Shown piece by piece: positions 15,401 through 32,744 of a stretch of DNA of 64,000 nt. The stretch lies in the NCBI RefSeq assembly GCF_014633365.1, contig NC_068338.1, positions 53,083,716 to 53,147,715 on the forward strand, given 5' to 3'. A program made the translations under genes and the position numbers. The number at the start of each line of letters is the position of its first letter. The stretch's first letter is position 1. The notes under the pieces were generated by a model. It did not search any database, was not told where the DNA came from, and saw nothing but the letters and a program-made list of their open reading frames with translations. This DNA is from Diospyros lotus. Lineage: Eukaryota > Streptophyta > Magnoliopsida > Ericales > Ebenaceae.

Positions 15401-17817
15401 AAAAGTTCGTTATAAATTTGTAATAAATCTAAAAAGTTTGGTTAATGAATTGCAAAAATTAAAAGTTTGTTAAAAAATTGTAACAAACCTAAAAGTTCAG
15501 TAATTTTTTTTTTTGTAATTTACCCTCTCTTTTTTTTGTAGGATTTATTTCTTATGAACTTTTATCCAATTAATTACCCTTGATTGCATTATTTGCATAT
15601 TTATTCTTATGGAATCACAATCCTCCTTTATCAATTTCTATTTTCTTTAATTGTCTGTGCTGTTTCTTTTTCTGTTTATTTGTTTATTTATGTTTTGATG
15701 AGGGCGGAAGATATGACAAATGTGTTAAGGTATTACTAGGAATGAGAAGAGGGGGGTGGAGAACTGATAGATTTTCTTTTAGATTGCCCTTGTTATTTTC
15801 TCCCTATGCTGCAAAATTTTGACAAGTCCCCTTAACATTTGTGGTAGATTAATTGATGGCATCATTGTTTTCAAGGAATACCTGGTAGAGCTTCTAGTAT
15901 AACAAGAACGCTAAGTAGTCTTCTTAAGATGTTGATATCTGTTACATTATTTTGGATTAATAACATCCTCTTGCACTTTGAGCTGTGGTTTTGCTCATCT
16001 ATCTTTATAAATTATTGGCATTGTTGATGAGTTTTTCTGGTTTCAATTTCAATCTTCACTGGGCTGCTGACATGAATTTTTATCCAAATTATTGTTATAT
16101 GCTCGGTGATTTGAATAATCTTGAGGAAAAGTTCAACTTTGGGATATATTTCCCATTCTTGCTCAATATATGATTCAAGTGCTAAATGTTATATATATAT
16201 ATAGGATAATGCTGTATAGGATTCAATGTGTGTGTATGCTTGTGGGTTTGTGTGCAATTCAAATTTAAAATTGGTCGAATCCTGTGATGCCTAAACATAT
16301 ATATTGTTGCCTTCATATTGAGGTAGATGCATCAAAATTCTCTTTGATGACTTTTTTTCTTTTCCCAACAGCTACAACTTTAACAGTTCCAAAGAAGAAA
16401 GAGAAGTTATAAAAACTGAGAATAGGTGAGTTTTAGAATTCTCTTCCCAATCCTGTGGTGCTCTCTCTCTTGCACACACACACACATACACATACAGGTT
16501 GCCCATTAATGTATATTTTCCTTAATGTCATATGGATGTTTCCCAACTAGATTGTTTTTTATTTCAATATGTGATTGCAGAAAAAAGTACGAAATACTTC
16601 GCAGGAAGTGCCGGCGCCTTGTAAAACATGGCTCTGACAGTGCAAAGTTAAAGGGTACTTGTGGAACAAACAGTAAAGGGGATAGTGGGATTTCCAATCA
16701 AGACATAGATTCTCCCGACTCTGAACACGTGGTCAGTGCCAGGGAATCACTTTCTAGTGAGGAAAGGGGCCCGTCCTTTGAGTATTCCAGTAATCCCTGC
16801 AGTGCATTGTTGGATGAAGATGCTGGTTCCAGACAAGTCACAGATTCAAATTCTCCTGCATCCGTCACAGAGTCATCAGATTCAGACTCCTCTGAGGACC
16901 CAGAACTGAGTAATACATTCCCCTTTACGGAAAGCAGGGAGGAAAGTGATCCTGCCATGCTTTCTAAGGAGGATTCTACCCCCTCCGGGGAAGAAGTCCA
17001 GTCAAAACTCTGCAGCACTGAAGATTTTTCCACATGGCAACGAATCATCCGTCTTGATGCAGTTCGTGCCAACGGAGAGTGGATAGCGTTTTCTCCTTCT
17101 CAGGCTGCAGTATCAGAGGAAAAGGCAAGATGGTCTGCTGAGGTTGTTGGGCTGAGGGATTACGATCACCTTGAACCCAGCAGGATCTTCCATGCTGCTC
17201 GTCTAGTTGCCATCCTTGAAGCTTATGCACTTTTTGACCCAGAAATTGGCTACTGCCAGGGGATGAGTGATTTGCTCTCTCCAATAATCACTGTGATAAC
17301 AGACGACCATGAGGCTTTCTGGTGTTTTGTTGGTTTTATGAGGAAGGCTAGGCATAACTTCCGGCTGGATGAGGTGGGAATCAGGAGGCAACTGAATATC
17401 GTTTCCAAGATAATCAAATTCAAGGATTCCCATCTTTACAGACACTTGGAGAAGCTTCAGGCAGAGGATTGCTTTTTTGTTTACAGGATGGTGGTGGTAC
17501 TCTTCCGAAGGGAATTGACCTTTGAGGAGACAATGTGCCTCTGGGAAGTAATGTGGACTGATCAGGCGGCGATCAGGGCTGGAATAGGGAAATCTGCCTG
17601 GAGTAGGATAAGGCTGCGCGCCCCGCCAACCGATGATCTGTTGCTCTATGCAATTGCAGCCTCGGTGTTACAAAGGAGGAAACAAATCATAGAGAAGTAT
17701 AGCAGCATGGATGAGATAATAAGAGAATGCAATAGCATGGCTGGGCATCTTGATGTGTGGAAGCTCCTCGATGATGCCCACAATTTGGTCGTCAACCTCC
17801 ACGACAGGATCTCGTGA
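12481..17817 (+). CDS. TBC-domain Rab GTPase-activating protein (5 exons)
   Basis: Exons are 12481-12644, 14523-14655, 14828-14877, 16372-16425 and 16581-17817 with phase-consistent GT-AG introns, giving 545 residues. The N-terminus is MRALRR followed by a long Ser tract. SPWSRRKRKHALSPQQWRRL and the GGVDPSIRSEVWPFLLGVY segment begin the TBC region. An acidic, Ser-rich insert (about residues 160-285) splits the domain. The large last exon carries the arginine-finger motif IIRLDAVR and the glutamine-finger motif YCQGM. Such proteins stimulate GTP hydrolysis by Rab GTPases in vesicle traffic; the Rab target is unknown. Layout matches the plant Gyp1/Gyp7-like group with Ser-rich start (At5g54780/At4g27100 type). 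Introns carry a 55-bp tandem repeat and a 504-bp MITE. Confidence 0.92.
14169..14278. repeat. Exact 55-bp tandem duplication in TBC intron 1
   Basis: The 55-bp unit starting TTAAGAATAGGGGTGTATCG occurs twice head to tail (14169-14223, 14224-14278) with no difference seen, which implies a recent slippage or repair duplication. Confidence 0.9.
15022..15525. mobile_element. Long-TIR MITE in TBC intron 3
   Basis: The element begins GGGTAAATTACAAAAAAAAA and ends with the reverse complement of the same text. Arms of about 165 bp are imperfect inverted copies built on CTGAACTTTTAGGTTTGTTA and ATAACGAACTTTTAA words. TCTCTT lies just outside both ends (15016-15021 and 15526-15531), a possible target-duplication remnant. 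The 180-bp centre has no coding potential. Probably Mutator-like, but the superfamily is not proven. Confidence 0.8.
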
Positions 17818-19499
17818 AGAACACTTCCAACGCCACCTGCTAAATTCGTTCACTAATTTATCGCCTTGGGCAGTATCATCTATGAAGCATTCATTGGTCG
17901 CAACTAGTTTACTGTACTAGTTTAGTTTTCTTAGCGCTAGACTCCTTAATTCTAAAGGTCTGCGTAGTATAGCGTTATTGAATACAAACAAGGTCGTGTC
18001 GTGCCAAATTGCTATCACCAGGACTCTCAAGTGTACCATACTGGTTCGAGAAAGATCCTTCTGTTTGGTAAGGACATTGACTAAATTATCTTCTTCCTGT
18101 ATTTTCTCAGTGGGTTTGGAAACTTATTTAAGTAAGCCATTACTGATTTAAGAAGTGCCCTTCCTTCTGTGCCATGTTGATTGGTTGCATGTGTTGTAGT
18201 AATTCACTCCTGACAGTGTAGCTTGGAATAAGCAGTATGGATTAATTGTGTTGAATCAGAATGGCCCAAATTAACAATGGACAGGTGAAGAAGCCGCTTG
18301 CGAGGTAACTCATCTTGGGCTTTGTTTGGGAGAGGAGAGAAACGCAATTTTTTTTTTTTTCTTATATTCGATAAAGGAGTCTGAAGATGAAAAAATAATG
18401 GAAAGTATTTTTATTTGTTTGGAGGAGAAATGGAAAAAGTATGGAATGAGAAGATGTTAAATAGTAAATTACCACTATACCCTTTTAATAATAAATAGCA
18501 TGTGATTAAGTTAAGAACAAATATGAACTTTTTAAAAAATATTAAGATTAGTGTTGTCAAAAATATGAAAACAATTTTTTTTTTTTTTCCATTCTCCGGA
18601 AATTAAAAGCTATTCTCTCATTGATGTGCTAAAGAGAATGGATGTAAAAGAGTCGAGATCAATACAAGTTTAAACGTTAAAAGGTTATATACAAGCTTAA
18701 AAAAAAGTTCATAAAGACTTGGGAGACTTTTTGATAGAAGAGGTCTTCAGGTGATAATTTTCTGGCGAGCTTGCTTTTGGGGTTGAAAGAGAGGACTCTT
18801 GAGTCTCTAAGAGACCCCTTCAAATCATATTTCATTAGGAATGCGACAATTCATCTTTAAAATTTTTGCCTTGAATATTAGAACAGACAATGACAAATCT
18901 CAATTTCAAAAGAAATGAAAACTAACTCTCACCTTTATAAGTCGTAAGTGACTCTCCTCTCTCTAAGTATGCCAAAAAATCTACAATAACTCTTTACATC
19001 CTCTTATAATTTTTGACTAAGCTGAATTATGCATGGAAAAACTTGTACAGGAGACATCTTGCGCCCTCTAATTATTTTTTATCTTGTAAGCTTATGAAGA
19101 CCCAAAGACAATTCCCAACTAGAAATTTTATTGTCCTATTCAACAACACCACTCATAAATGGCAAAAACCTTCTTCCATCCATTTCCATTTCCATTTCCA
19201 TTTCATGGTCTCTCAATTAATCACACGCTGGGCTCAAGAAGGGAAAACAAAAAGGAGCAAAGTTGATATATCAAGCAAAACAAAATAAACCATTATCCAT
19301 ACTGATGCTCAATCACGATGTGCCCAAAACGCAAAGGAACTAAAAACAACTAAATTGTTTGGAGACAATCACAATGTGCAAGAAACATAAAGCAACTAAT
19401 AAGAAGGGGACTAAACCGTTCTTTTGACTCAGCCCACTGACGTTGATGACCACCTAACCAAGTAAAAACGGAGGCCCTAAAAAGATGGATTGTAATTGG
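17818..19499. other. Spacer between TBC and cytochrome b5 (convergent 3' ends)
   Basis: The first 350 bp look like the TBC 3' UTR. From 18310 the text GGGCTTTGTTTGGGAGAGGA resembles a MITE end, and GAGA-rich words recur to about 18620, but matched ends were not found. 19186-19205 is a CCATTT hexamer run. No gene. Confidence 0.5.
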
Positions 19500-22400
19500 C
19501 TAATTCTCTTTGGTGTAGTATCGAACAGTAACGGCCAAGGCCAGGATCAAGAGGGGCAAAAGGAACTGCAAAATCTTAATGATGACATCTGGGCTCTTAT
19601 CAGAATTGTGGGCTTGGGGAGGTGGAACGTAAGTGCGCTTCAGAGGAACCGTTGATGGATCTACTTCACCAATGCAATACTTTTCCATCATTTCCCTTGC
19701 AGAATCACTGTGGCCGACATCTTCAAAATCGTTTGTCGCATCTTTCCCTGCAAAATACAAAACAGCATGCAGGCAGGCAGGCTCGTATAAGAGCATGTCA
19801 TGATCCCCCTCCCTTGACCGCTCAAAGAACAGTAGAAGTGCCATTTAGCAGTAGATATGTATCGTAACATTTTATTACCTGTTGCCGCTATTAGAACTTC
19901 GTCACCACCTGGATGATCGTCCATGAATGGGGTAACGTCATACACCTGATAAACTCTCGTTGTAGTTATTTAATAGAAGAATACAGAAATGGAACAAATG
20001 CAATTATTTCTTCTTGAAACGAAAGGAAAAAGAAGATAAAAGAAGGCAAGGAGAAAAAGGAATCAATGATACATGATAAACTCTCATTGTAGGTAACAAA
20101 TAGAGGAAGTTCCAACAATAACAACAGTAATCACAAACCTTAACAGGTGGAGTTGGGTACATGTTCGAGATAGAGAGAGTTCAAAAAGATAAAAGAAAAA
20201 TCCAGACATTTCAATTATGTTACAAAAAAATACCTAGCTTCTAGATTGTGTAGAACAGGAGGAATCTGTGCTTTTCTGTGTTACTATTTGACATGACCAG
20301 AAAAGAAGAGAAGACTAAGGAGCACGAATAAGGGTGAGGCATTAAGATTACATAACTGATAACTTGCCAAAATTGAATGAAAAGCTCTTTTCAATTTTTA
20401 ACTTTTCGTTTGGTTTTGATTTTCTTTTCTTTTTTTGTTTGTTTAGTTTTTGAACTAAATATGTTATTTGATAACTTTGTTTTACTTTCAAAACTTGATA
20501 ATGAAAACATAGCATAGCATTTGATACAAATTTAACTTATTTTATGAGGTGATTAAATATATGTTATTAATATTGACAAAAGGCACTTCTATATGAAAAA
20601 AGGAATTTTCCCCTCTTCCTCATCACTTCATAAGCTACAGCAAAGTGAAGGAGAAGATGGACCGTTGCCTCCCTGCACCTTTTCCTCAAGTTGTTAGCTG
20701 TGAGAACAGTCCAAAGATCCAATCAAGTAAAGAAAGCCACTGTAAGATGAGGGCCTGCTTTCCAGGGGAAGTGAGACCCACCCACTAGCAAAACAGACTA
20801 AAACAGGTCCACACCCCAATAAAAAGTCACTTGGGTGCCAAACACATTGAGGCCCCCTCATCACCAGAAATGGAATGATTATAGAGAAAGCAATAAAAAG
20901 CTATCATGGAATCCATATCTTAATCATGGAAAATTTGCCTAAATTGTCACTCCATTGGTGATCACAAATGAAACAAATCAGACAAATGCCTCATAAGGAG
21001 GTCTAAGGCATCACCGTCTATCCAAAATTTAATTCTACTCCCCCTTCCCACTCGATAGAAATCCTTCCAATGAACTCTTCCCATAAGCACATAATGCCTA
21101 TCAAAGGCTAAGCCCATAATTAAATTTACTCCTGTAGATAGACCGACCCGCTTATTTATTGCCATATTTATCCCTTCCATAACTTTCCTTCCAATTAAGT
21201 TCCCCTCCCACACAGCAAATCTCCACCACTCACCCAACAAGGCCTTGCTAAACAGACTAAACCTCTAAATGACCAAGCCACCAGTGCAATAAACCTCGCC
21301 CCAGCCAATCAAATAAAATTTGAACGGAATTCCTAGATATGGCTATAGATAGAGATGATTGGTAAGCTAGAATCCATACAGCCAACCCCACCCAATGGCA
21401 TTAAGCTTGATCTATTGTGTTGCTGTTGCTATTTTCTAGATCTCCCTAGTGTTCATTGCTATTTTTTCCTAGACTTCCCTACAAGAAATCACCCAATAAC
21501 ACTTCTCAAGACAATTAGCAACTAAGAATGAGATAGTAAACAAATACTTCTTAAGGGTAATACAAGAGGCGGCACTTTTGGTAAGGTAAACTTTCCCTTC
21601 TAGATAAAATATTGCCTTTCCAAAAAGAGCTGTCCCCCTCCCGCCCAGCCCCCCACCACCCCCAATTTTTCCATTCGATTGCCCAAAACCGAATTGAAAG
21701 GGGATTCAAGTGGGAGACCTAAATATGAGGAAAGCAGACAACCCATTCCACAGCTAACACCTACATCACCCACAAATATAACTTTGCTTTTAGATAAACT
21801 AATTCACAAGCCAAAAATCACCTCAAAACATAAGAGAACACATCTTAGTAGCCTAAGTGTAATGGATCTTAGCCCATGTGGGATTCAGACTTATATATTT
21901 GGTCAAATTTATTTGGTTTAAAAGACCAAAAGGCCCATCAAAAGAGAGATAAGAACCGAGAAAATCAATTCAAATCAACATTAATTTAAGAATTTCAAAT
22001 CCAAGTCTAGACGTCTAAGTGGTTATAAAAAAGTGAAGATAAAAAATCACATGAAAAGGAAAGCGAATGAGATAAAGGAATTGGTTGCTCTGTAGAGAGC
22101 AATCAAGTGCTCGACAAGATAGCAATTGGATGCTCCACATAAAAAAGCATATTTTGTAACAAGAGCAATTGGGGTTTCCTCCTATGTGGTTTTACAGTAT
22201 ATTGATCACCAATAATAATTATACTCATTATGAGAAGCAATATCTATGTTATAACTTCTTAGCCCAAAAAAAAAAAAAAATTATATGATAACTAATCATT
22301 GTAGGTCTCTAATTTCGAATAAAAACTAGACATAAATATTGGAACTTTTATTTTTATAGCCCCAGATTCTTGCAAAGTGGGGAACTACGCACAGGAGATG

Positions 22401-23521
22401 CCTTTGTTTTAGTGAATTTTGATACAAAGTTGTCCTGTGGTTCTTTTATCTACTTTGAGTTTTAATGTAAATTGGTGTTCCTCTTTTGCTACAATTTTCT
22501 TTTTTTGGTTGGTAATTTTGAACACAATTAGTGTTATCAAATCTTAAATCCAATCCTAAGCTCCCTACCCACTGTGACAGGAACAAATTCTGATTAGGTT
22601 TATATTTGAATAATTTTGTATTTAGGAAACATAAATGTTGCAGGATTAGGATCCCAATAGTTCGTAAATTATGTTTATCATCAACAAGGAGCAGGTGAGA
22701 TGCAGATAACCACTAGGCATCAGTTATTTTTTTCTTCTTTCAAGAAAATTGCAATGGGGATTGGTTTTAGGATTAGCTTTGACAAAGTAGGCCTTCAATA
22801 GTTCTGTTTCCTGTTAAAATCAATTCATATCATAATATAAACTTTGAATGTGACTAAAATTTAGATGTTCTGCTGTCCTGCCATCAGAGAGCCGCTAACA
22901 CCCAAATCCCCAACGAATTATCCTTAAGTGAATTTCAGTACAGTTTTAGTAGGCAACACACTCATTTGTCCATGTTGTGGCCTATTATGCGAGCCAAAGC
23001 TGTACATGATAGCCGTGGACTTCTTGACTTGCACAAATGATACATGATTTTTAACACTCAGAACCAACAGTAAATGCATTGCTTGACTAAACTTGTACGT
23101 TTAATGCCTAATCAGAGCATAAACAGTCTGTGTGTAGAAAAGGCCCATAATTAGTCTATCAATTGCCAGAATTACCATCAAAATTAACCATAATTCTAAC
23201 AAAACCATTAAAATTCCTAAAACCTACGGAAAACGCAACTCTAAATTCCAACGGCTCCTCCAAGTAGTCAAACAAAGCAAAAGATGAGCAATCATCATCA
23301 AGAACTTGAAGCCAGAACCAAACAAACAACTAATGAATAAAAGTCAAAATAATCTTAAAGAGAACAAATGTTTATACATATGCACAAAAATAAAAATTAC
23401 CAAACGGAGGTTATCAAATCAGAGAAGATCCAACCTTTCCAGATATAACAAGCCAGCAATCCTTGAGTTTGTTGTGCTTGGTGACCTCTTCAAAGGGGTG
23501 AACCTTCGGATCTGAAGCCAT
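19500..23521 (-). CDS. CYTB5: Cytochrome b5, tail-anchored (3 exons)
   Basis: Exons on the minus strand are 23435-23521, 19879-19945 and 19500-19747, giving 133 residues, the usual length for plant microsomal cytochrome b5. Exon 1 codes [20 protein letters not shown] and ends in ISGK. Exon 2 codes [20 protein letters not shown] with the HPGG heme-ligand motif. Exon 3 holds the second axial histidine in [10 protein letters not shown] and a C-terminal hydrophobic anchor of about 20 residues ending RYYTKEN. It donates electrons to fatty-acid desaturases, hydroxylases and some P450s at the ER surface. The first intron is 3.5 kb and contains a LINE remnant (20960-21300). Confidence 0.95.
20960..21300 (-). 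mobile_element. LINE reverse-transcriptase C-terminal remnant
   Basis: Read on the minus strand, about 110 codons resemble the stretch after the RT domain of plant L1-like LINEs. [13 protein letters not shown] matches the usual SLFNKALLGKWLWRF text, and [20 protein letters not shown] matches the common G-G-RIRFW-D-W-GD-PL motif. An in-frame stop interrupts it near 21266. Only a dead 3' fragment remains. Confidence 0.7.
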
Positions 23522-26500
23522 TTTTCTGCACGCAAAAGCACCGACAGAAAGGTAAATCATCAGAATATCGAAGCATCAGAAGTACATAGAGATTCTCAAC
23601 CGGAAATCTAACAAAAGAATCGAATTTTCGTCTACCAGTTATACGGTTGCGAGAGAGAAAGTACGGCGCTTGAGCGAGACGATCCTCTCTCCCTCAATCT
23701 CCCTCTCTCGAGATTCGCTTCTTTGTCAAATCACTTCACGAGCACAAGCTAAGCCACAGCCCACGCTGGCCAAAGCGTGGGCCTTCAATTTATATACGTG
23801 CAACTCGTTGATGATTCAGCACAATGCACATTGACCCCTCAGATTTCACAAAATTACAAATTTGACCTGCTTTGAGCTGACCCGTTACTTGCCAAAAAGA
23901 AACAAAGAGACGACCCGTATACCAAATAGAATTATTTCTTCTCTTTTGCTAGGTCGCCGATATATTTATCATAATTTAATAATAATATTTTTTTTATAAA
24001 ATAAAAAATTCGAGGAATCTCCCTATCAGGTTAATTTTCAATGCATATTTATCTATTTTTTTTTAAAATTTACGATTTACATACTCCACAATCTTAAATA
24101 AAATAATAGATTTATTACGAATCAAAACTTAAGAGTTTAGTCTTTTAGGTAAACATAATTAATTATATATTTTTACATAAAAATATAATTGAACCTACGA
24201 TCTCTCGATAATAATTATTTTTTATTTTTTTTATATATTAAAATTTTAAATATATAGTAATTGTTAAACTTAAATTTATATTAAATTTTAAACCACTAAT
24301 TGTCACATAGGATAAATAACAAAAAAAATCTAAATATTTTCATAAATTTATAAATTTATCCAAACATTTCAATTTTAACAATTATATTCCAATTGACTCA
24401 ATTAAATGTAATTTTATCTAACATTGAAATTAATTTGAGAGCTATATATTATTACTGATGTAATGCACTATTTGTCATAAAAAAATATATAAATAAGACT
24501 TGCATATATACATAAAAAAATAAAAAATAAAATTATATATCTGAGTCTCACTCATATATATATATATATTATGACATGTTGCTTGTTAAGTCAATACTGA
24601 CACGTGCATCATAAATTGATTTTAAGTATTGAATAAAATTGCATTCAATTGTGATATAATTGACAAAATTGAAACGTTTAATTAAATTTGTAAATTCACA
24701 AATAAGATTTTGAATTCTTTTTTTTTACTAATTGTCTCATATTTAAAATCTAAACACATAATAGATGGTTATTAAGTCATGATATTAAGTTACCATAATG
24801 AGTTGGTTTCACTATTATATTAAATACCTATTAATTACAAGGTTGCGAATCACATAATTTAGTGAATTTTTATAAGTAAAATTCATAAAATCTTATCACA
24901 TGCTAAGATAGTCAACAAATTCCTTTGATATTAAAATAAAGTATATAATTTTCCCAAAGAATTTAGTCATATAGCTAAGGGGATAAAAGTAAATCTCTTT
25001 ACATGTTACAATAAACGTCTTTTTAAATTTTTGTCAGTTGTTGTTAATCGAGGGACCAGAGCACGAGTTTCGATCCAAACTTACCTGGCCCGACTTGTTT
25101 GTCAGTGTGAATTTGATCCGTGGTTTATAAGAAGGTAACTATTCTTGTCAAAAATATTATTTTTTGGAACTTTTTTGATTTTTGTGTTAAAAATTTTAAA
25201 ATTCTTAAAATATTTTTTTTTAAAAAAAAATATCAAATTGGTAACTGTACATCGATTTAGGATCAAATTACACATTAAACTTTAAAATGAATCAAATAAA
25301 CTACTGAGGAGTCACGTTACCCAACCCATTCAATGATATATTAAAATAGAAACTTTATAGTTGACTAAAGTGGCCCCCACCTACGAAAATTTAGTGGTTT
25401 AATCGACCCATTTTTTAAAATTTAATGATGAATTTAATACCTAAGGGAAAATTCAATGTTTAATTTCACTTTTTCGTATGTGAAAAATAATACTATAATA
25501 ACATACCAAATGGGCAGCCCACGTGAGCTATTTTATAACATAATGGCATAATAATAAAAATTTTCAAGCCATGAGGGTGTGACTACCAATCGGTCACAAT
25601 ATTCCACATGAAAGAGAGAGACAGAACAATAAATAAATAAATAAATAAAACACGAAATCAAAATCATGACTCTTTTTCTCAAAGTGGTACCATAAAAGTA
25701 AAAGACATGAACTTTACAACACTATGGTCCTGCCATTTGTTGTCACGGTTGTTGGATAATAATAATAATAAAAAAAAATCATTACCCTTCTGTATGAAAT
25801 GGATAAATTTTATATTTTACTAAATCAAATTCTATCAAAAGAGGTAAAATTCAAAAATAAATTTCATAACTTGAGAATAAAATTTATTTATGACAAAAAT
25901 GCCCCTTTCTCCCTCTCGGTCACTGATCTTTATATTTGTTAACAGTCGTTTTCGTCAACCCTCACCACTCCAACATCGCTATAAAAAATTAGAAGATAAA
26001 TCTTTTTTAGATATAATAAAGTTTATAAAATGTAATAAGGAAGATTGAATCTATTAAAAAACTGCCGTCTAAATTAGAATGAATACAGTTGACTTGACCA
26101 TCTTGATTTATCTGCCCAGATAGATAGGGGTTCTATGGTTCTCTTTCAAACTGCTTTTGCCTGTACATATTTGGGATTGCAGGGGAACCATCAATTTTTA
26201 GCTATAAGCTGCCAGATATTTGCTCCATTTACTCTCGTTCCAGGATCCAGTTCAAAATTTGGTGGGTTTGAATCTGATTGCCATAAAAAAGAAACTTTTC
26301 CTGTTAAAATTCCAATTCTCAATTAAAAACGGAGAGGAATAAAAAGAATACAAAAAAAAAAAAGCTCAAAAGAGTTTCAAATACTCAAATCTGATGATTA
26401 GGGATTCAATTCACTATTGCTAACCCAAATTCACCGTACACATTCAAAAGTTTGGATTATTGCAAAATCATAAATTTGTGTCTACTCCATGCAAGTTGTG

Positions 26501-27120
26501 ATAATTTATGTCTATTTGAAAAATCATGTCTCAAGCTTCCACCCATAATTCACTTGCATGTCTGCTTGGATCGTGAATTTTAGAGAGAGTAAAACAATTC
26601 CAACCGAAAGATATGTGTTATTCAAATACCTTGAGTTCCCATGATAAAAAAAATATATATATATATATATATAAACTTAGTTTTGTATTAGTTTATTTTG
26701 TGATTTTTCCTTTGATTTATTCAGTTTTCTTTGTGGTTGCTTAAACTATTCCCTAATGTAAATTGTAGACACTTTACGATTTTTTCTATTAATATACACT
26801 TACTTACAGAATACATAAGAAAAAAAAACTTGATTTCTCTTTCACCTGACAAAGTCAAGATTCCTCGAAGGCCTGGCAGAACAAAACAGTAAACTGGCGA
26901 TTAAGATGAGATTGAGCTCTCACTGTACTATACCATGCAAATTGCAGACAAAACAACTTTAGCCCTCTGTTTTTAGGAACATGAGCAGGGATTTTGTGTC
27001 AAATCACAACGAACAAACCCTTTGCAGGTGTCAAGTGCTCATATTTGTCTCCCCATTCATAAGGACACCAATAAGCTCACTTTACCAGAAAACTGCTAGC
27101 AGATATTCCCAAGTTTCAGT
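23522..27120. other. Spacer between cytochrome b5 and adenylosuccinate lyase
   Basis: The first 250 bp (CT/GA-rich, around 23650-23720) are the cytochrome b5 promoter and 5' leader. An inverted-repeat MITE lies at about 24310-24715. A TAAA run is at 25630-25650 and an (AT)n run near 26652-26673. No gene was recognised. Confidence 0.55.
24310..24715. mobile_element. MITE-like inverted repeat
   Basis: The left arm (AAATTTATCCAAACATTTCA..., AATTGACTCAATTAAATG) is mirrored by the right arm, whose reverse complement reads AAATTTAATTAAACGTTTCA and CAATTGAATGCAATTTTATT. Arms are about 80 bp and the centre is AT-rich. Arm vocabulary resembles the element at 11313-11790. Confidence 0.55.

Positions 27121-32744
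<5,624 letters not shown>

Noticed and set aside
16698..17445. Antisense open frames opposite the TBC last exon
   Set aside because: They are shadows of a long coding exon and have no splice or start context.
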